A stretch of DNA of 36,606 nt from a virus. The stretch lies in the IMG/VR virus record IMGVR_UViG_3300044701_001961, positions 1-36,606 of that record, one strand, 5' to 3'. Position numbers and translations under genes: made by a program. Shown in pieces: positions 23,076-28,602 of this stretch (its first letter is position 1; each line of letters opens with the position of its first letter). Under the pieces are notes generated by a model that was not told where the DNA came from, searched no databases, and saw only the letters and a program-made list of their open reading frames with translations.

Positions 23076-23115
23076 TTGAACCGTGGTTGACACTGTGGTT
23101 TAACCGTGGTTCAAT
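23076..23115 (+). promoter_or_regulatory. Rightward early (PL-like) promoter with two CI operators
   Basis: -35 TTGACA (23087-23092), 17-bp spacer, -10 TTCAAT (23110-23115). Operator A is TTGAACCGTGGTTGAC (23076-23091, 14 of 16 matches to TTGAACCGTGGTTCAA) and operator B is TTTAACCGTGGTTCAA (23099-23114, 15 of 16). Start-to-start spacing is 23 bp, and each operator ends one base inside the -35 or -10 box, exactly as at the cro promoter on the other strand. Confidence 0.92.
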
Positions 23116-23144
23116 TCAGTCATCGCAACCCCACGGAGACCGCG

Positions 23145-23492
23145 ATGTACCTGATGCCCCCGGAACAGTCGGATCGCCTCTACCACCAGGCGCTCCACGG
23201 CTACGAGCAAGAGACCAAGGACGCCGTTGCCGCCTGGTCGCTCGGCGACAACACCGCCGAGGTCTACGCCTTCAACCGCACGCTCAACCGCACGGTTCCC
23301 GTGCCGGTCGCCACCGCCCTGTACGACGCGCTGGACGACCAAGAGCTGATCGACCAGTGGCTTGACGTGCTGCGCAAGTCCAACTGCTCGCATGTGGCCG
23401 CCCTGCGCACCGCACTGGCCCAGCGCCACATCAAGGTCAACGGCGAGTTCATCGCCGAAGACCGCGCAGGCAACTACGACGCGGAGGACTGA
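23145..23492 (+). CDS. First gene of the rightward early operon, unknown function (115 aa)
   Basis: 115 aa, MYLMPPEQSDRLYHQALHGY, with GGAG 6-7 nt before the ATG and a leader of about 23 nt from the predicted start. The protein is helical and acidic ('DRLYHQALHGYEQETKDAVAAWSLGDNTAEVYAFNRTLNR'). It stands where lambda has N, but no Arg-rich RNA-binding segment is visible, so an N role is not supported. Function unknown. Confidence 0.85.
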   Translation: MYLMPPEQSDRLYHQALHGYEQETKDAVAAWSLGDNTAEVYAFNRTLNRTVPVPVATALYDALDDQELIDQWLDVLRKSNCSHVAALRTALAQRHIKVNGEFIAEDRAGNYDAED

Positions 23493-23493
23493 C

Positions 23494-23667
23494 ATGGAAC
23501 AAAGCAGCGTCATCCGCCACGCCGAGGGCAACGTGTTCGTCGACGCCTTTGACGACGACGTGGTGCTGTCCGTCTGGACGACCACCGGCCACGCCCGCGC
23601 CCATCTCACCAAAGAACAGGCCCGCGAGCTGATCGCTGCCCTGCTTGATCTCGTGGAGGAAGCATGA
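23494..23667 (+). CDS. Small early protein (57 aa)
   Basis: 57 aa, MEQSSVIRHAEGNVFVDAFD, starting 1 nt after the previous stop. The N-terminal half is beta-like ('VFVDAFDDDVVLSVWTTTGHARAHL') and the C-terminal half is one amphipathic helix ('TKEQARELIAALLDLVEEA'). It is acidic. No family recognised. Confidence 0.8.
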   Translation: MEQSSVIRHAEGNVFVDAFDDDVVLSVWTTTGHARAHLTKEQARELIAALLDLVEEA

Positions 23668-23981
23668 ACACTCAACACACGCCCGGCCGTTGGATTCTTA
23701 GCGACGAAACCAACCCGCTTATTTTTGCCAACGGCGCTTACGTCGCCCAAGTGCTGATGTACTCAGACGGGCAAACCGGCTCGCTGCGCGACAGGGCGCA
23801 CGCCGACGCCCGTCTCATCGCCGCCGCACCAGACCTGCTGCTGGCACTGGAGTACCTACTGGGCGACCTAGAGCTTGACATGAAAACCGACGGCCCGGCG
23901 ACGCATCGCCTGGTCAAGTCGGGCAAGCGCATCGAACACGCCCGCGCCGCGATTGCCAAGGCCACTGGAGGTGACGCATGA
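23664..23981 (+). CDS. 'PGxW...NARLIAAAPDLL' family protein, paralogue 1
   Basis: 105 aa, MNTQHTPGRWILSDETNPLIF. The layout is HTPGRW at the start, a beta segment, 'ADARLIAAAPDLLLALEYLL', then a C-terminal helix ending 'RIEHARAAIAKATGG'. This is a very common but uncharacterised family of phage early proteins, and two further copies occur in the same operon (25264 and 26782). ATGA overlaps join it to both neighbours. Confidence 0.88.
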   Translation: MNTQHTPGRWILSDETNPLIFANGAYVAQVLMYSDGQTGSLRDRAHADARLIAAAPDLLLALEYLLGDLELDMKTDGPATHRLVKSGKRIEHARAAIAKATGGDA

Positions 23982-24178
23982 CCCCGTACACCACCAAGAG
24001 CGGCCTGCAGATCGGCTCGCTGTACGTCACGCCGCGCCACGTCTACCACGACAGCGACGCCCTGCGCGTGCAGTCGGCCCTGCTGGGCAGCAAGCGCGAC
24101 AAGGACTACCCCGTGCTGGTGGCGTGTTCCATCGCCATCGTGGCCCTGATCGGCATGGCCGCAGTGGGGTGGCTATGA
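23978..24178 (+). CDS. Single-pass membrane protein (66 aa)
   Basis: 66 aa, MTPYTTKSGLQIGSLYVTPRH. The N-terminal 45 residues are soluble and contain 'GLQIGSLYVTPRHVYHDSDALRVQSALLG'. One transmembrane helix at about 46-66 ('VLVACSIAIVALIGMAAVGWL') ends the protein. It is coupled by ATGA to the next small membrane protein. Function unknown. Confidence 0.82.
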   Translation: MTPYTTKSGLQIGSLYVTPRHVYHDSDALRVQSALLGSKRDKDYPVLVACSIAIVALIGMAAVGWL

Positions 24179-24351
24179 CCTGCCGGGTCTGTGAGGGCCG
24201 TCAGCCCTGCCCCTGCCCTGGCGCTTGCGAGCTGCCCATCCAGATGCTCGACGAGCCCACCGACTGGGTGACGCGCTTCGCCGTCGCCGTCACCGTCCTT
24301 GCCACAACCTTCGTGGTGGCTGTAGGAATTTTCTTAATCGTGAGAGGTTGA
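24175..24351 (+). CDS. Cys-rich N-terminus plus transmembrane helix (58 aa)
   Basis: 58 aa, MTCRVCEGRQPCPCPGACEL. The five Cys in the first 18 residues (CxxC....C.C...C) suggest metal binding or disulfides. A transmembrane helix follows at about 35-56 ('FAVAVTVLATTFVVAVGIFLIV'). Overlap with the previous gene as ATGA suggests the two membrane proteins are made together. Confidence 0.8.
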   Translation: MTCRVCEGRQPCPCPGACELPIQMLDEPTDWVTRFAVAVTVLATTFVVAVGIFLIVRG

Positions 24352-24353
24352 CC

Positions 24354-24962
24354 ATGAAAAACATCGCTTCAGCGTTTGTTAAAGCGCAACGCTCGTTTGC
24401 CCCGGCGCTCAAGACCAACACCAACCCGCATTTCCGCAGCAAGTACGTCGCGCTGGACGGCTGCATCGAGGCGGTGATTGACGCGCTCAACAGCAACGGC
24501 ATCGCCCTGCTGCAGCAGACCCACGAGTGCGAAAGCGGCGTGATGGTGGAGACGCTGTTCCTGCACGAGAGCGGCGAAACCATGTCGGGCGGCAAGCTGC
24601 ACGTCCCGGCCAGCAAGCATGACGCCCAAGGCTACGGCTCGGCACTGACCTACGCCCGCCGCTACAGCCTGATGGCCGCGTGCGGCATCGCTCCCGAAGA
24701 CGATGACGGCAACGCCGCCACTAAGGCCCCGCGCCACAGCCCGGTGGAGCCCGTCGCTGTGCCGCCGCACCGCATGGCCATCGTCAGCGACTGCGCCGAT
24801 GCGATCCGCGAGCGCATGGCCGCGAACGATGACGTCGGTGCCTACGAGATTGCCTCCGGCGTGACCGACCCCGAAGAGAAGCAAGCACTCTGGAAGCTGC
24901 TGGACAGCAAGACCCGCTCAGCCATCAAGAAGCACGCCGAGTCGCTCAAGGAGGTCGCATGA
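24354..24962 (+). CDS. ERF-family single-strand DNA annealing protein
   Basis: 202 aa from MKNIASAFVKAQRSFAPALK at 24354. The core 'NTNPHFRSKYVALDGCIEAVIDALNSNGIALLQQTHE' and 'AQGYGSALTYARRYSLMAACGIAPEDDDGNAA' are the two conserved blocks of the ERF superfamily (P22 Erf), ring-forming annealases of phage recombination and genome circularisation. The C-terminal 60 residues are a separate helical tail. No partner exonuclease is visible nearby. It lies at the centre of the rightward early operon. Confidence 0.95.
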   Translation: MKNIASAFVKAQRSFAPALKTNTNPHFRSKYVALDGCIEAVIDALNSNGIALLQQTHECESGVMVETLFLHESGETMSGGKLHVPASKHDAQGYGSALTYARRYSLMAACGIAPEDDDGNAATKAPRHSPVEPVAVPPHRMAIVSDCADAIRERMAANDDVGAYEIASGVTDPEEKQALWKLLDSKTRSAIKKHAESLKEVA

Positions 24963-25267
24963 GCTACCGCGAACTGGAGCTGCAGGTGCTGCGCTGGGCG
25001 CAAGACCGCCAGATCATCCCGCGCTCGGATGCGCTGTCGCAGTCCATCAAGTCGCTGGAAGAGTTGCAGGAACTCATCAGCGCCCTGAACCGCAAGGACT
25101 TCCACGCCGCCAAGGACGCCTACGGCGACCTGATGGTCACGCTGATCATCGGCTGCGACCTGGCGGGGCTCGACATGGTGCAGTGCCTTGAGCACGCCTG
25201 GAACGAGATCAAAGACCGCAAGGGCTACCTGCGCAGCGATGGCGTCTTCGTCAAGGAGGCCGCATGA
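24959..25267 (+). CDS. MazG-like nucleotide pyrophosphohydrolase
   Basis: 102 aa, MSYRELELQVLRWAQDRQII. The helical motif 'SLEELQELISALNRKDFHAAKDAYGDLMVTLIIGCDLAGLD' shows the ExxE..(12-28 residues)..D pattern of all-alpha NTP pyrophosphohydrolases (Glu in EELQE, Asp in AYGDLMV). Length fits single-domain MazG-like phage proteins, which may clean up unusual dNTPs or modulate (p)ppGpp. The overlap with erf (ATGA) suggests co-translation. Confidence 0.88.
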   Translation: MSYRELELQVLRWAQDRQIIPRSDALSQSIKSLEELQELISALNRKDFHAAKDAYGDLMVTLIIGCDLAGLDMVQCLEHAWNEIKDRKGYLRSDGVFVKEAA

Positions 25268-25578
25268 AGCCACGCACGCACGGATTTTGGTACGCAGGAC
25301 ACTCAAAGCATGAAGGCTTAGAGCATCGTGTTTATGCACGAACTGGCGAAGTAGAGGTGTGCGTAGCCGACTGCGATCAACACGTTCCCCTGTCGGAAGC
25401 CGCTCAAAACGCACGATTGATTTCGGCAGCGCCCGACTTGGCTTTGTTTGCTGACCACTACATCAACGCATTTGAGTCTCATCGCATCACGAACGCCAGT
25501 TCTTCAGAACTTGACTACACGGGATTTCTTGCCGGACTTGCCCTCAAAGCAATGTCGAAAGTGAGAGGTGAAGCATGA
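25264..25578 (+). CDS. 'NARLISAAPDL' family protein, paralogue 2
   Basis: 104 aa, MKPRTHGFWYAGHSKHEGLEH. The central 'EAAQNARLISAAPDLALFADHYINAFE' matches the same motif in the genes at 23664 and 26782. The beginning 'THGFW' replaces 'TPGRW'. The gene is slightly more AT-rich than its neighbours, so it may have been acquired separately and not by recent tandem duplication. Confidence 0.85.
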   Translation: MKPRTHGFWYAGHSKHEGLEHRVYARTGEVEVCVADCDQHVPLSEAAQNARLISAAPDLALFADHYINAFESHRITNASSSELDYTGFLAGLALKAMSKVRGEA

Positions 25579-25781
25579 CGCAGACCGAGTGGATTCTGGA
25601 CGCCCTCAAGCGCGGCCCGCTCACCGCGATGGATGCACTCAACGGCTGCGGCTGCTTCCGGCTGGCCTCGCGCATATGTGACTTGCGAGCCGAGGGCCAC
25701 GAGATTGAAACCCGGCATCTCACCTTGCCGAACAAAAAGGTGATCGCTGAATACCGACTCAAGGAAAGGATCGCAGCATGA
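25575..25781 (+). CDS. Winged helix-turn-helix protein (68 aa)
   Basis: 68 aa, MTQTEWILDALKRGPLTAMDALNGCGCFRLASRICDLRAEGHEIETR. The arrangement 'IL..Lk.GplT.mdAL...G..rLasRI.DLr.eGh.I' is the small helix-turn-helix domain frequent in phage early operons (HTH_39 type). It is likely a DNA-binding regulator. ATGA overlaps link it to both neighbours. Confidence 0.88.
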   Translation: MTQTEWILDALKRGPLTAMDALNGCGCFRLASRICDLRAEGHEIETRHLTLPNKKVIAEYRLKERIAA

Positions 25782-26023
25782 CTCAGCAATACGACAACGA
25801 CAACACCGGCATTCTGAGCAAGAACGACCGCAAGACCGAGGACTGGCACCCAGAGTATCGGGGCATAGCAACCATCGGCGGCGAGGACTACTACATCGAC
25901 GCTGTGATCCGTGAGCGCAAAGACGGGTCGGGCAAGTTCTTCTCACTGAAGTTCAAGCCGAAGACGGACAAGCCCGCGGGCAAGCCCACCATGAAAAAAG
26001 AAGATTCGGATGTTCCTTTTTGA
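25778..26023 (+). CDS. Small beta protein with SSB-like acidic C-terminal tip (81 aa)
   Basis: 81 aa, MTQQYDNDNTGILSKNDRKT. 'NTGILSKNDRKTEDWHPEYRGIATIGGEDYYIDAVIRERKDGSGKFFSLKFKPK' is the DUF736-like beta core (N-t-G-i-L-f-K-N..K....HP-x-Y-x-G). The tail ends in EDSDVPF, closely resembling the DDDIPF tip by which bacterial SSB recruits replication and repair proteins. This suggests a single-strand DNA-linked or SSB-mimicking role alongside ERF. The function is inferred. Confidence 0.85.
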   Translation: MTQQYDNDNTGILSKNDRKTEDWHPEYRGIATIGGEDYYIDAVIRERKDGSGKFFSLKFKPKTDKPAGKPTMKKEDSDVPF

Positions 26024-26382
26024 TGATGAAAACCAAGTTTGTCGGCGCACACCCGTTTGGCGCACTAGCCCCCAAGTCGCTCACGATTGACGTGGCTCGC
26101 CTGAAGATCGAGAGCACCCCGTACCAGCCCGAGGGCCGCAGGAGCATCGCCAGCAAGTACACGCGGCTGTTCTCCAAGCTCAGCGAGGGCCAGTGCATCG
26201 TGTGCGAGCCCAAGGAGACCGGCAGCGTCAGAGCGGCCCTGCAGAAGCACTACAAGAACCGCAAGGCGCACCCAATCATCCGCACGATCTCGCACTGCGA
26301 GGACGGCAAGGGTCGGGTGTGGCTTGTGAAGCTGGAGAAGTTGAATGAAGTGCCCAACGTGCCGCGCCTGGTCGCTGGTTAA
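26023..26382 (+). CDS. Conserved early protein (119 aa)
   Basis: MMKTKFVGAHPFGALAPKSL. Two adjacent ATG codons (26023 and 26026) overlap the previous stop as TGATG. 'RRSIASKYTRLFSKLSEGQCIVCEPKETGSVRAALQKHY....HPIIRTISHCEDGKGRVWLVKLEK' looks like a small DNA-binding or HTH-related domain seen in phage proteins that control sporadic early functions. No catalytic residues are evident. Its 3' end overlaps the zinc-ribbon gene below by 38 nt. Confidence 0.8.
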   Translation: MMKTKFVGAHPFGALAPKSLTIDVARLKIESTPYQPEGRRSIASKYTRLFSKLSEGQCIVCEPKETGSVRAALQKHYKNRKAHPIIRTISHCEDGKGRVWLVKLEKLNEVPNVPRLVAG

Positions 26383-26500
26383 GGAGACGCGCGAACGTGC
26401 GGATGGCTCGCGCAGGCGTAGGTACGAATGTGCCAACGGCCACCGCTTCACCTCGGAAGAGCGGGCCATCCCGCCCCCCAAAACACGGCGCAGGAGCTGA
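26345..26500 (+). CDS. NrdR-like zinc-ribbon microprotein (51 aa)
   Basis: 51 aa, MKCPTCRAWSLVKETRERAD. Cys3, Cys6, Cys29 and His33 form a zinc-ribbon pattern. The segment 'ADGSRRRRYECANGHRFTSEER' closely follows the NrdR zinc-ribbon layout (dG..RRRReC..C..RFTT.E), with the last Cys replaced by His. It overlaps the previous gene in another frame and ends 1 nt before the next start. It may be a nucleic-acid-binding regulator. Confidence 0.78.
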   Translation: MKCPTCRAWSLVKETRERADGSRRRRYECANGHRFTSEERAIPPPKTRRRS

Positions 26501-26501
26501 C

Positions 26502-26597
26502 ATGAACCTCATGGATTGGGTGCTCTTGGGCATCTGTTTGGCAGTCTGGGTACGCATCTGGTTTGTCCTCTGGGACATTGGAAGGAAGATGAAATGA
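26502..26597 (+). CDS. 31-residue transmembrane peptide
   Basis: 31 aa, MNLMDWVLLGICLAVWVRIW. A single hydrophobic helix spans about residues 4-23, followed by a short basic end (GRKMK). It is preceded by CAGGAG, and its stop overlaps the start of the Xis-like gene (ATGA), which argues that it is translated. Confidence 0.65.
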   Translation: MNLMDWVLLGICLAVWVRIWFVLWDIGRKMK

Positions 26598-26785
26598 ACG
26601 AGATGATGTCAACGCAGGACATCGCCAGCTTCTTGAAGCTGCACCACATGTACGTCCGGGATCGGCTTACCAAGCATCCCGAGTTCCCGCGCCCGACGCT
26701 TATGCTCAGCACCAAGATCAAGCGCTGGGCCAAGGCCGACATTGAGCGCTGGCTGGAGCGCCACGCGCAGAAGGTCAAACGATGA
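26594..26785 (+). CDS. AlpA/excisionase-like winged helix protein
   Basis: 63 aa from MNEMMSTQDIASFLKLHHMY at 26594. 'MSTQDIASFLKLHHMYVRDRLTKHPEFPRPTLMLSTKIKRWAKADIERWLERHA' follows the MerR-like/AlpA winged-helix pattern (T.eia.fL.....y..d.....p.FP.P......i.rW...di..Wl). In phages this family acts as excisionase (Xis) or as a transcription activator. It lies two genes upstream of the integrase in the same operon, which supports an Xis role. Confidence 0.85.
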   Translation: MNEMMSTQDIASFLKLHHMYVRDRLTKHPEFPRPTLMLSTKIKRWAKADIERWLERHAQKVKR

Positions 26786-27066
26786 ACATTGCCCACGCCC
26801 CCGGCCCGTGGAGTGTGTGGTACTGCTCTCCCAAGCATGTAGTCGTCCAGTCGCCCGACCTGCGAACGGTTGCGCGTCTGATCCACAAAACCATCGAGCC
26901 AGGCCCGTTTGAGCTGGCCGAGACAGCGGCAAACGCGGCATTGATTTCAGCCGCGCCGGAACTCCTGTTCGCCTTGGAAGAGCTGAAGCGCGAGTCCAGC
27001 CCCAAGGCGTGGACGTTCGCGGAGTCGGCCATCGCCAAGGCCAAGACGCCAGTGCACAAGGATTGA
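26782..27066 (+). CDS. 'APGPW...NAALISAAPELL' family protein, paralogue 3
   Basis: 94 aa, MNIAHAPGPWSVWYCSPKHV. It opens with 'APGPW', continues with a beta-rich part and 'ETAANAALISAAPELLFALEELKRE', and ends with the helical 'AESAIAKAKT'. It is the third copy of this family in the operon, after 23664 and 25264. The function of the family is not known. It is coupled to the Xis-like gene by ATGA. Confidence 0.88.
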   Translation: MNIAHAPGPWSVWYCSPKHVVVQSPDLRTVARLIHKTIEPGPFELAETAANAALISAAPELLFALEELKRESSPKAWTFAESAIAKAKTPVHKD

Positions 27067-27067
27067 T

Positions 27068-27262
27068 ATGACCGGCGACGCACTCAACACGCCCAGCGTG
27101 CAGCCTGGGGACGTATGCCCGCGCTGCGAGTCCGAAGAGTGGGATGAAATCAACTGGGAGCGCGGCCGTGAGCGTGACGTACCATTCAACCGCTGCTACC
27201 ACTGCGAGCACGAGTGGCCTCTTACTCCGCACGCAGCACGTTTGCCAACCAATCCCGCATAA
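27068..27262 (+). CDS. Zinc-ribbon protein (64 aa)
   Basis: 64 aa, MTGDALNTPSVQPGDVCPRC. Cys17, Cys20, Cys43 and Cys46 (CPRC and CYHC) form a four-Cys zinc ribbon. The C-terminus 'EHEWPLTPHAARLPTNPA' is partly encoded by the first copy of the ACTCCGCACG element. It is the last small gene before the integrase control region. Confidence 0.8.
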   Translation: MTGDALNTPSVQPGDVCPRCESEEWDEINWERGRERDVPFNRCYHCEHEWPLTPHAARLPTNPA

Positions 27263-27480
27263 AACTCCGCACGGAGCACATTTCTCCAATGGAGTTGTGT
27301 TCCGGCCCCGGGCACCACAACCTAAGTTGGCATTCGCCAACCGATCCCCTCTGCCGTCATTTTCCTGAGTGTTTTCAAGCACTTAGGCTGCGGCATTGAG
27401 TTTACTCAAGCCCCCCGAAACTGGTCGTTTTTGGCGGTTGCCGTACATTACTCCGCACGAAATTACGCATCGTGCGGAGT
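27224..27480 (+). promoter_or_regulatory. Integrase leader: repeated ACTCCGCACG element and RBS-masking hairpin
   Basis: The decamer ACTCCGCACG occurs at 27224-27233, 27264-27273 and 27450-27459. The last copy begins a perfect inverted repeat, ACTCCGCACGA (27450-27460) with TCGTGCGGAGT (27470-27480), separated by 9 nt. The 3' arm contains GGAG, the ribosome binding site of the integrase (GTG at 27486). A second direct repeat, GCCAACC(A/G)ATCCC, is at 27244-27256 and 27337-27349. The 223-bp gap 27263-27485 holds no gene. The repeats could be arm sites for Int/Xis or RNA elements controlling int translation. Confidence 0.75.
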
Positions 27481-27485
27481 GAGCC

Positions 27486-28403
27486 GTGGCAAGCATCCGA
27501 AAATACAAGGACAAATGGCGGGTCGAGGTGTACGTCTGCGGCGTACGCAAAAGCGCTGTCTGGGCGACCAAAAAAGAGGCGATGGCGTGGGCGATCCAGG
27601 TCGAGTCTGAGCTGCGCGAGCCGACCGAGCGGACGTTTGACAGCCTGGCCGACGAGTACCTCAGGCGGGTGACGCGGCACAAGGCCGGGGCGTTGTGGGA
27701 GGAAAGAAGGATTGCCGCGCTGCGGGAGCACTTTGCTGGGCCGCTGCGGGAGATTGACGCACCAGACATTGCCCGGTGGAGGGATAGCCGACTGGAAGCC
27801 GTGTCAGCCAGTACGGTGGTGCGCGAAGCGAACTTGCTCCGGCATATGTTTTCGGTGGCGCGGGATGAGTGGCGCTGGATTGACCACAGCCCGTTTCGGG
27901 GGGTCAAGCTGCCCAAGGAGAACCCGCCGCGCAAGGCCAAGTGGACGTGGCTGCTCATCAGGCGGGTGCTGCGTGCCGCCCAGCAAGGGGGCGAGAAGAC
28001 GCAGGAGGTAGGTCTGGCGTTCCACATCGCCCTCAGGACAGGCATGCGGCTGCAGGAAGTTTTGGCGGCTCCTGAGGGGCTCTCTGGGCGCGTGGTGACC
28101 GTGCGCACCAAGACGCACCCGAAGGGCGATCAAATCCCGGTGGGACGCATTGCGGCCAGGCTCATCAAGCGAGCCTCATTCACCGTGGAGCCCAACGAGG
28201 CCAGCGTGCTGTTCGGCAAGTTGACGCGCAGCCAGATGATCGAGGGACTGACCTTCCACGACGCCCGAGCCACGGCGCTCACGCTGCTGTCCAAGAAGGT
28301 CGATGTGATGACCTTAGCGCGGATCAGCCGGCACAAGAATCTGAGCCTGCTGCTGTCCACCTACTACCGCGCCACGGCAGAGGAAATCGCCGACAAGCTT
28401 TAG
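27486..28403 (+). CDS. int: Tyrosine recombinase integrase
   Basis: 305 aa with GTG start (MASIRKYKDKWRVEVYVCGV). Residues 1-45 form the arm-binding beta domain ('GVRKSAVWATKKEAMAWAIQVE'), about 50-140 the SAM-like core-binding domain, and 150-305 the catalytic domain. Catalytic residues visible are Arg188 (RTGMRLQE), Lys209 or Lys213, His258-x-x-Arg261 (HDAR), His283 (SRHKN) and Tyr293/294 (STYYR). Complete and of normal length. It stands at the end of the rightward early operon, opposite the end of the late operon, so attP is probably close by. Confidence 0.97.
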   Translation: MASIRKYKDKWRVEVYVCGVRKSAVWATKKEAMAWAIQVESELREPTERTFDSLADEYLRRVTRHKAGALWEERRIAALREHFAGPLREIDAPDIARWRDSRLEAVSASTVVREANLLRHMFSVARDEWRWIDHSPFRGVKLPKENPPRKAKWTWLLIRRVLRAAQQGGEKTQEVGLAFHIALRTGMRLQEVLAAPEGLSGRVVTVRTKTHPKGDQIPVGRIAARLIKRASFTVEPNEASVLFGKLTRSQMIEGLTFHDARATALTLLSKKVDVMTLARISRHKNLSLLLSTYYRATAEEIADKL

Positions 28404-28577
28404 TGAACGCAATGTCTAACACTTGACACTGCCGCGAAGCTCTGTACCATACAACCAACCTCTCAAATGCGAGGGGCAATGCGTCACAGTTGTGCAGTGT
28501 CAATGCTCACCATGGTGAGTAAGTACGAGAGGTGGAAATCGGCGCCACCCCCTCTGTGACCGCTGGAAGAGGCTCTG
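28404..28577. other. Non-coding stretch after int: probable attP region and possible small RNA
   Basis: 174 bp without a gene. It has a perfect 9-bp inverted pair, TTGACACTG (28423-28431) and CAGTGTCAA (28495-28503), the 14-bp palindrome CTCACCATGGTGAG (about 28505-28518) and long-range complementarity between CCAACCTCTC (about 28456) and GAGAGGTGG (about 28534). In lambda-like maps attP lies downstream of int, which makes this the best place for it. No recognisable tRNA 3' end is present. Confidence 0.55.
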
Positions 28578-28602
28578 TCATTTGGCAGGGCCTTTTCTCT
28601 TT
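28423..28602 (+). ncRNA. Candidate small RNA with own promoter and terminator
   Basis: A promoter-like TTGACA (28423-28428), 16-bp spacer, TACCAT (28445-28450) is followed by a strongly self-complementary stretch and an intrinsic terminator at 28571-28602. The implied transcript would run from about 28457 to 28602, about 145 nt, and would be antisense to the 3' end of the gene at 28578-29384. The alternative is that the repeats belong to attP and the terminator simply ends the int transcript. Confidence 0.35.
28571..28602 (+). terminator. Terminator after int
   Basis: GGCTCTG-tcatttgg-CAGGGCC (one G-U pair) followed by TTTTCTCTTT. It lies partly inside the 3' end of the convergent gene. Confidence 0.7.

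Noticed and set aside
23145-23492. Lambda N-type antiterminator as first gene of the rightward operon
   Set aside because: The protein is acidic and has no N-terminal Arg-rich RNA-binding motif; no boxA/boxB pair was recognised in its leader.
24225-24353. N-terminal extension of the ERF protein
   Set aside because: The upstream part of the frame is the shadow of the Cys-rich membrane protein gene; the family start matches MKNIASAF at 24354.
28404-28577. attP core identical to a tRNA 3' end
   Set aside because: No T-arm-like sequence such as GGTTCGA was found in the segment, so a tRNA target cannot be supported from the sequence.
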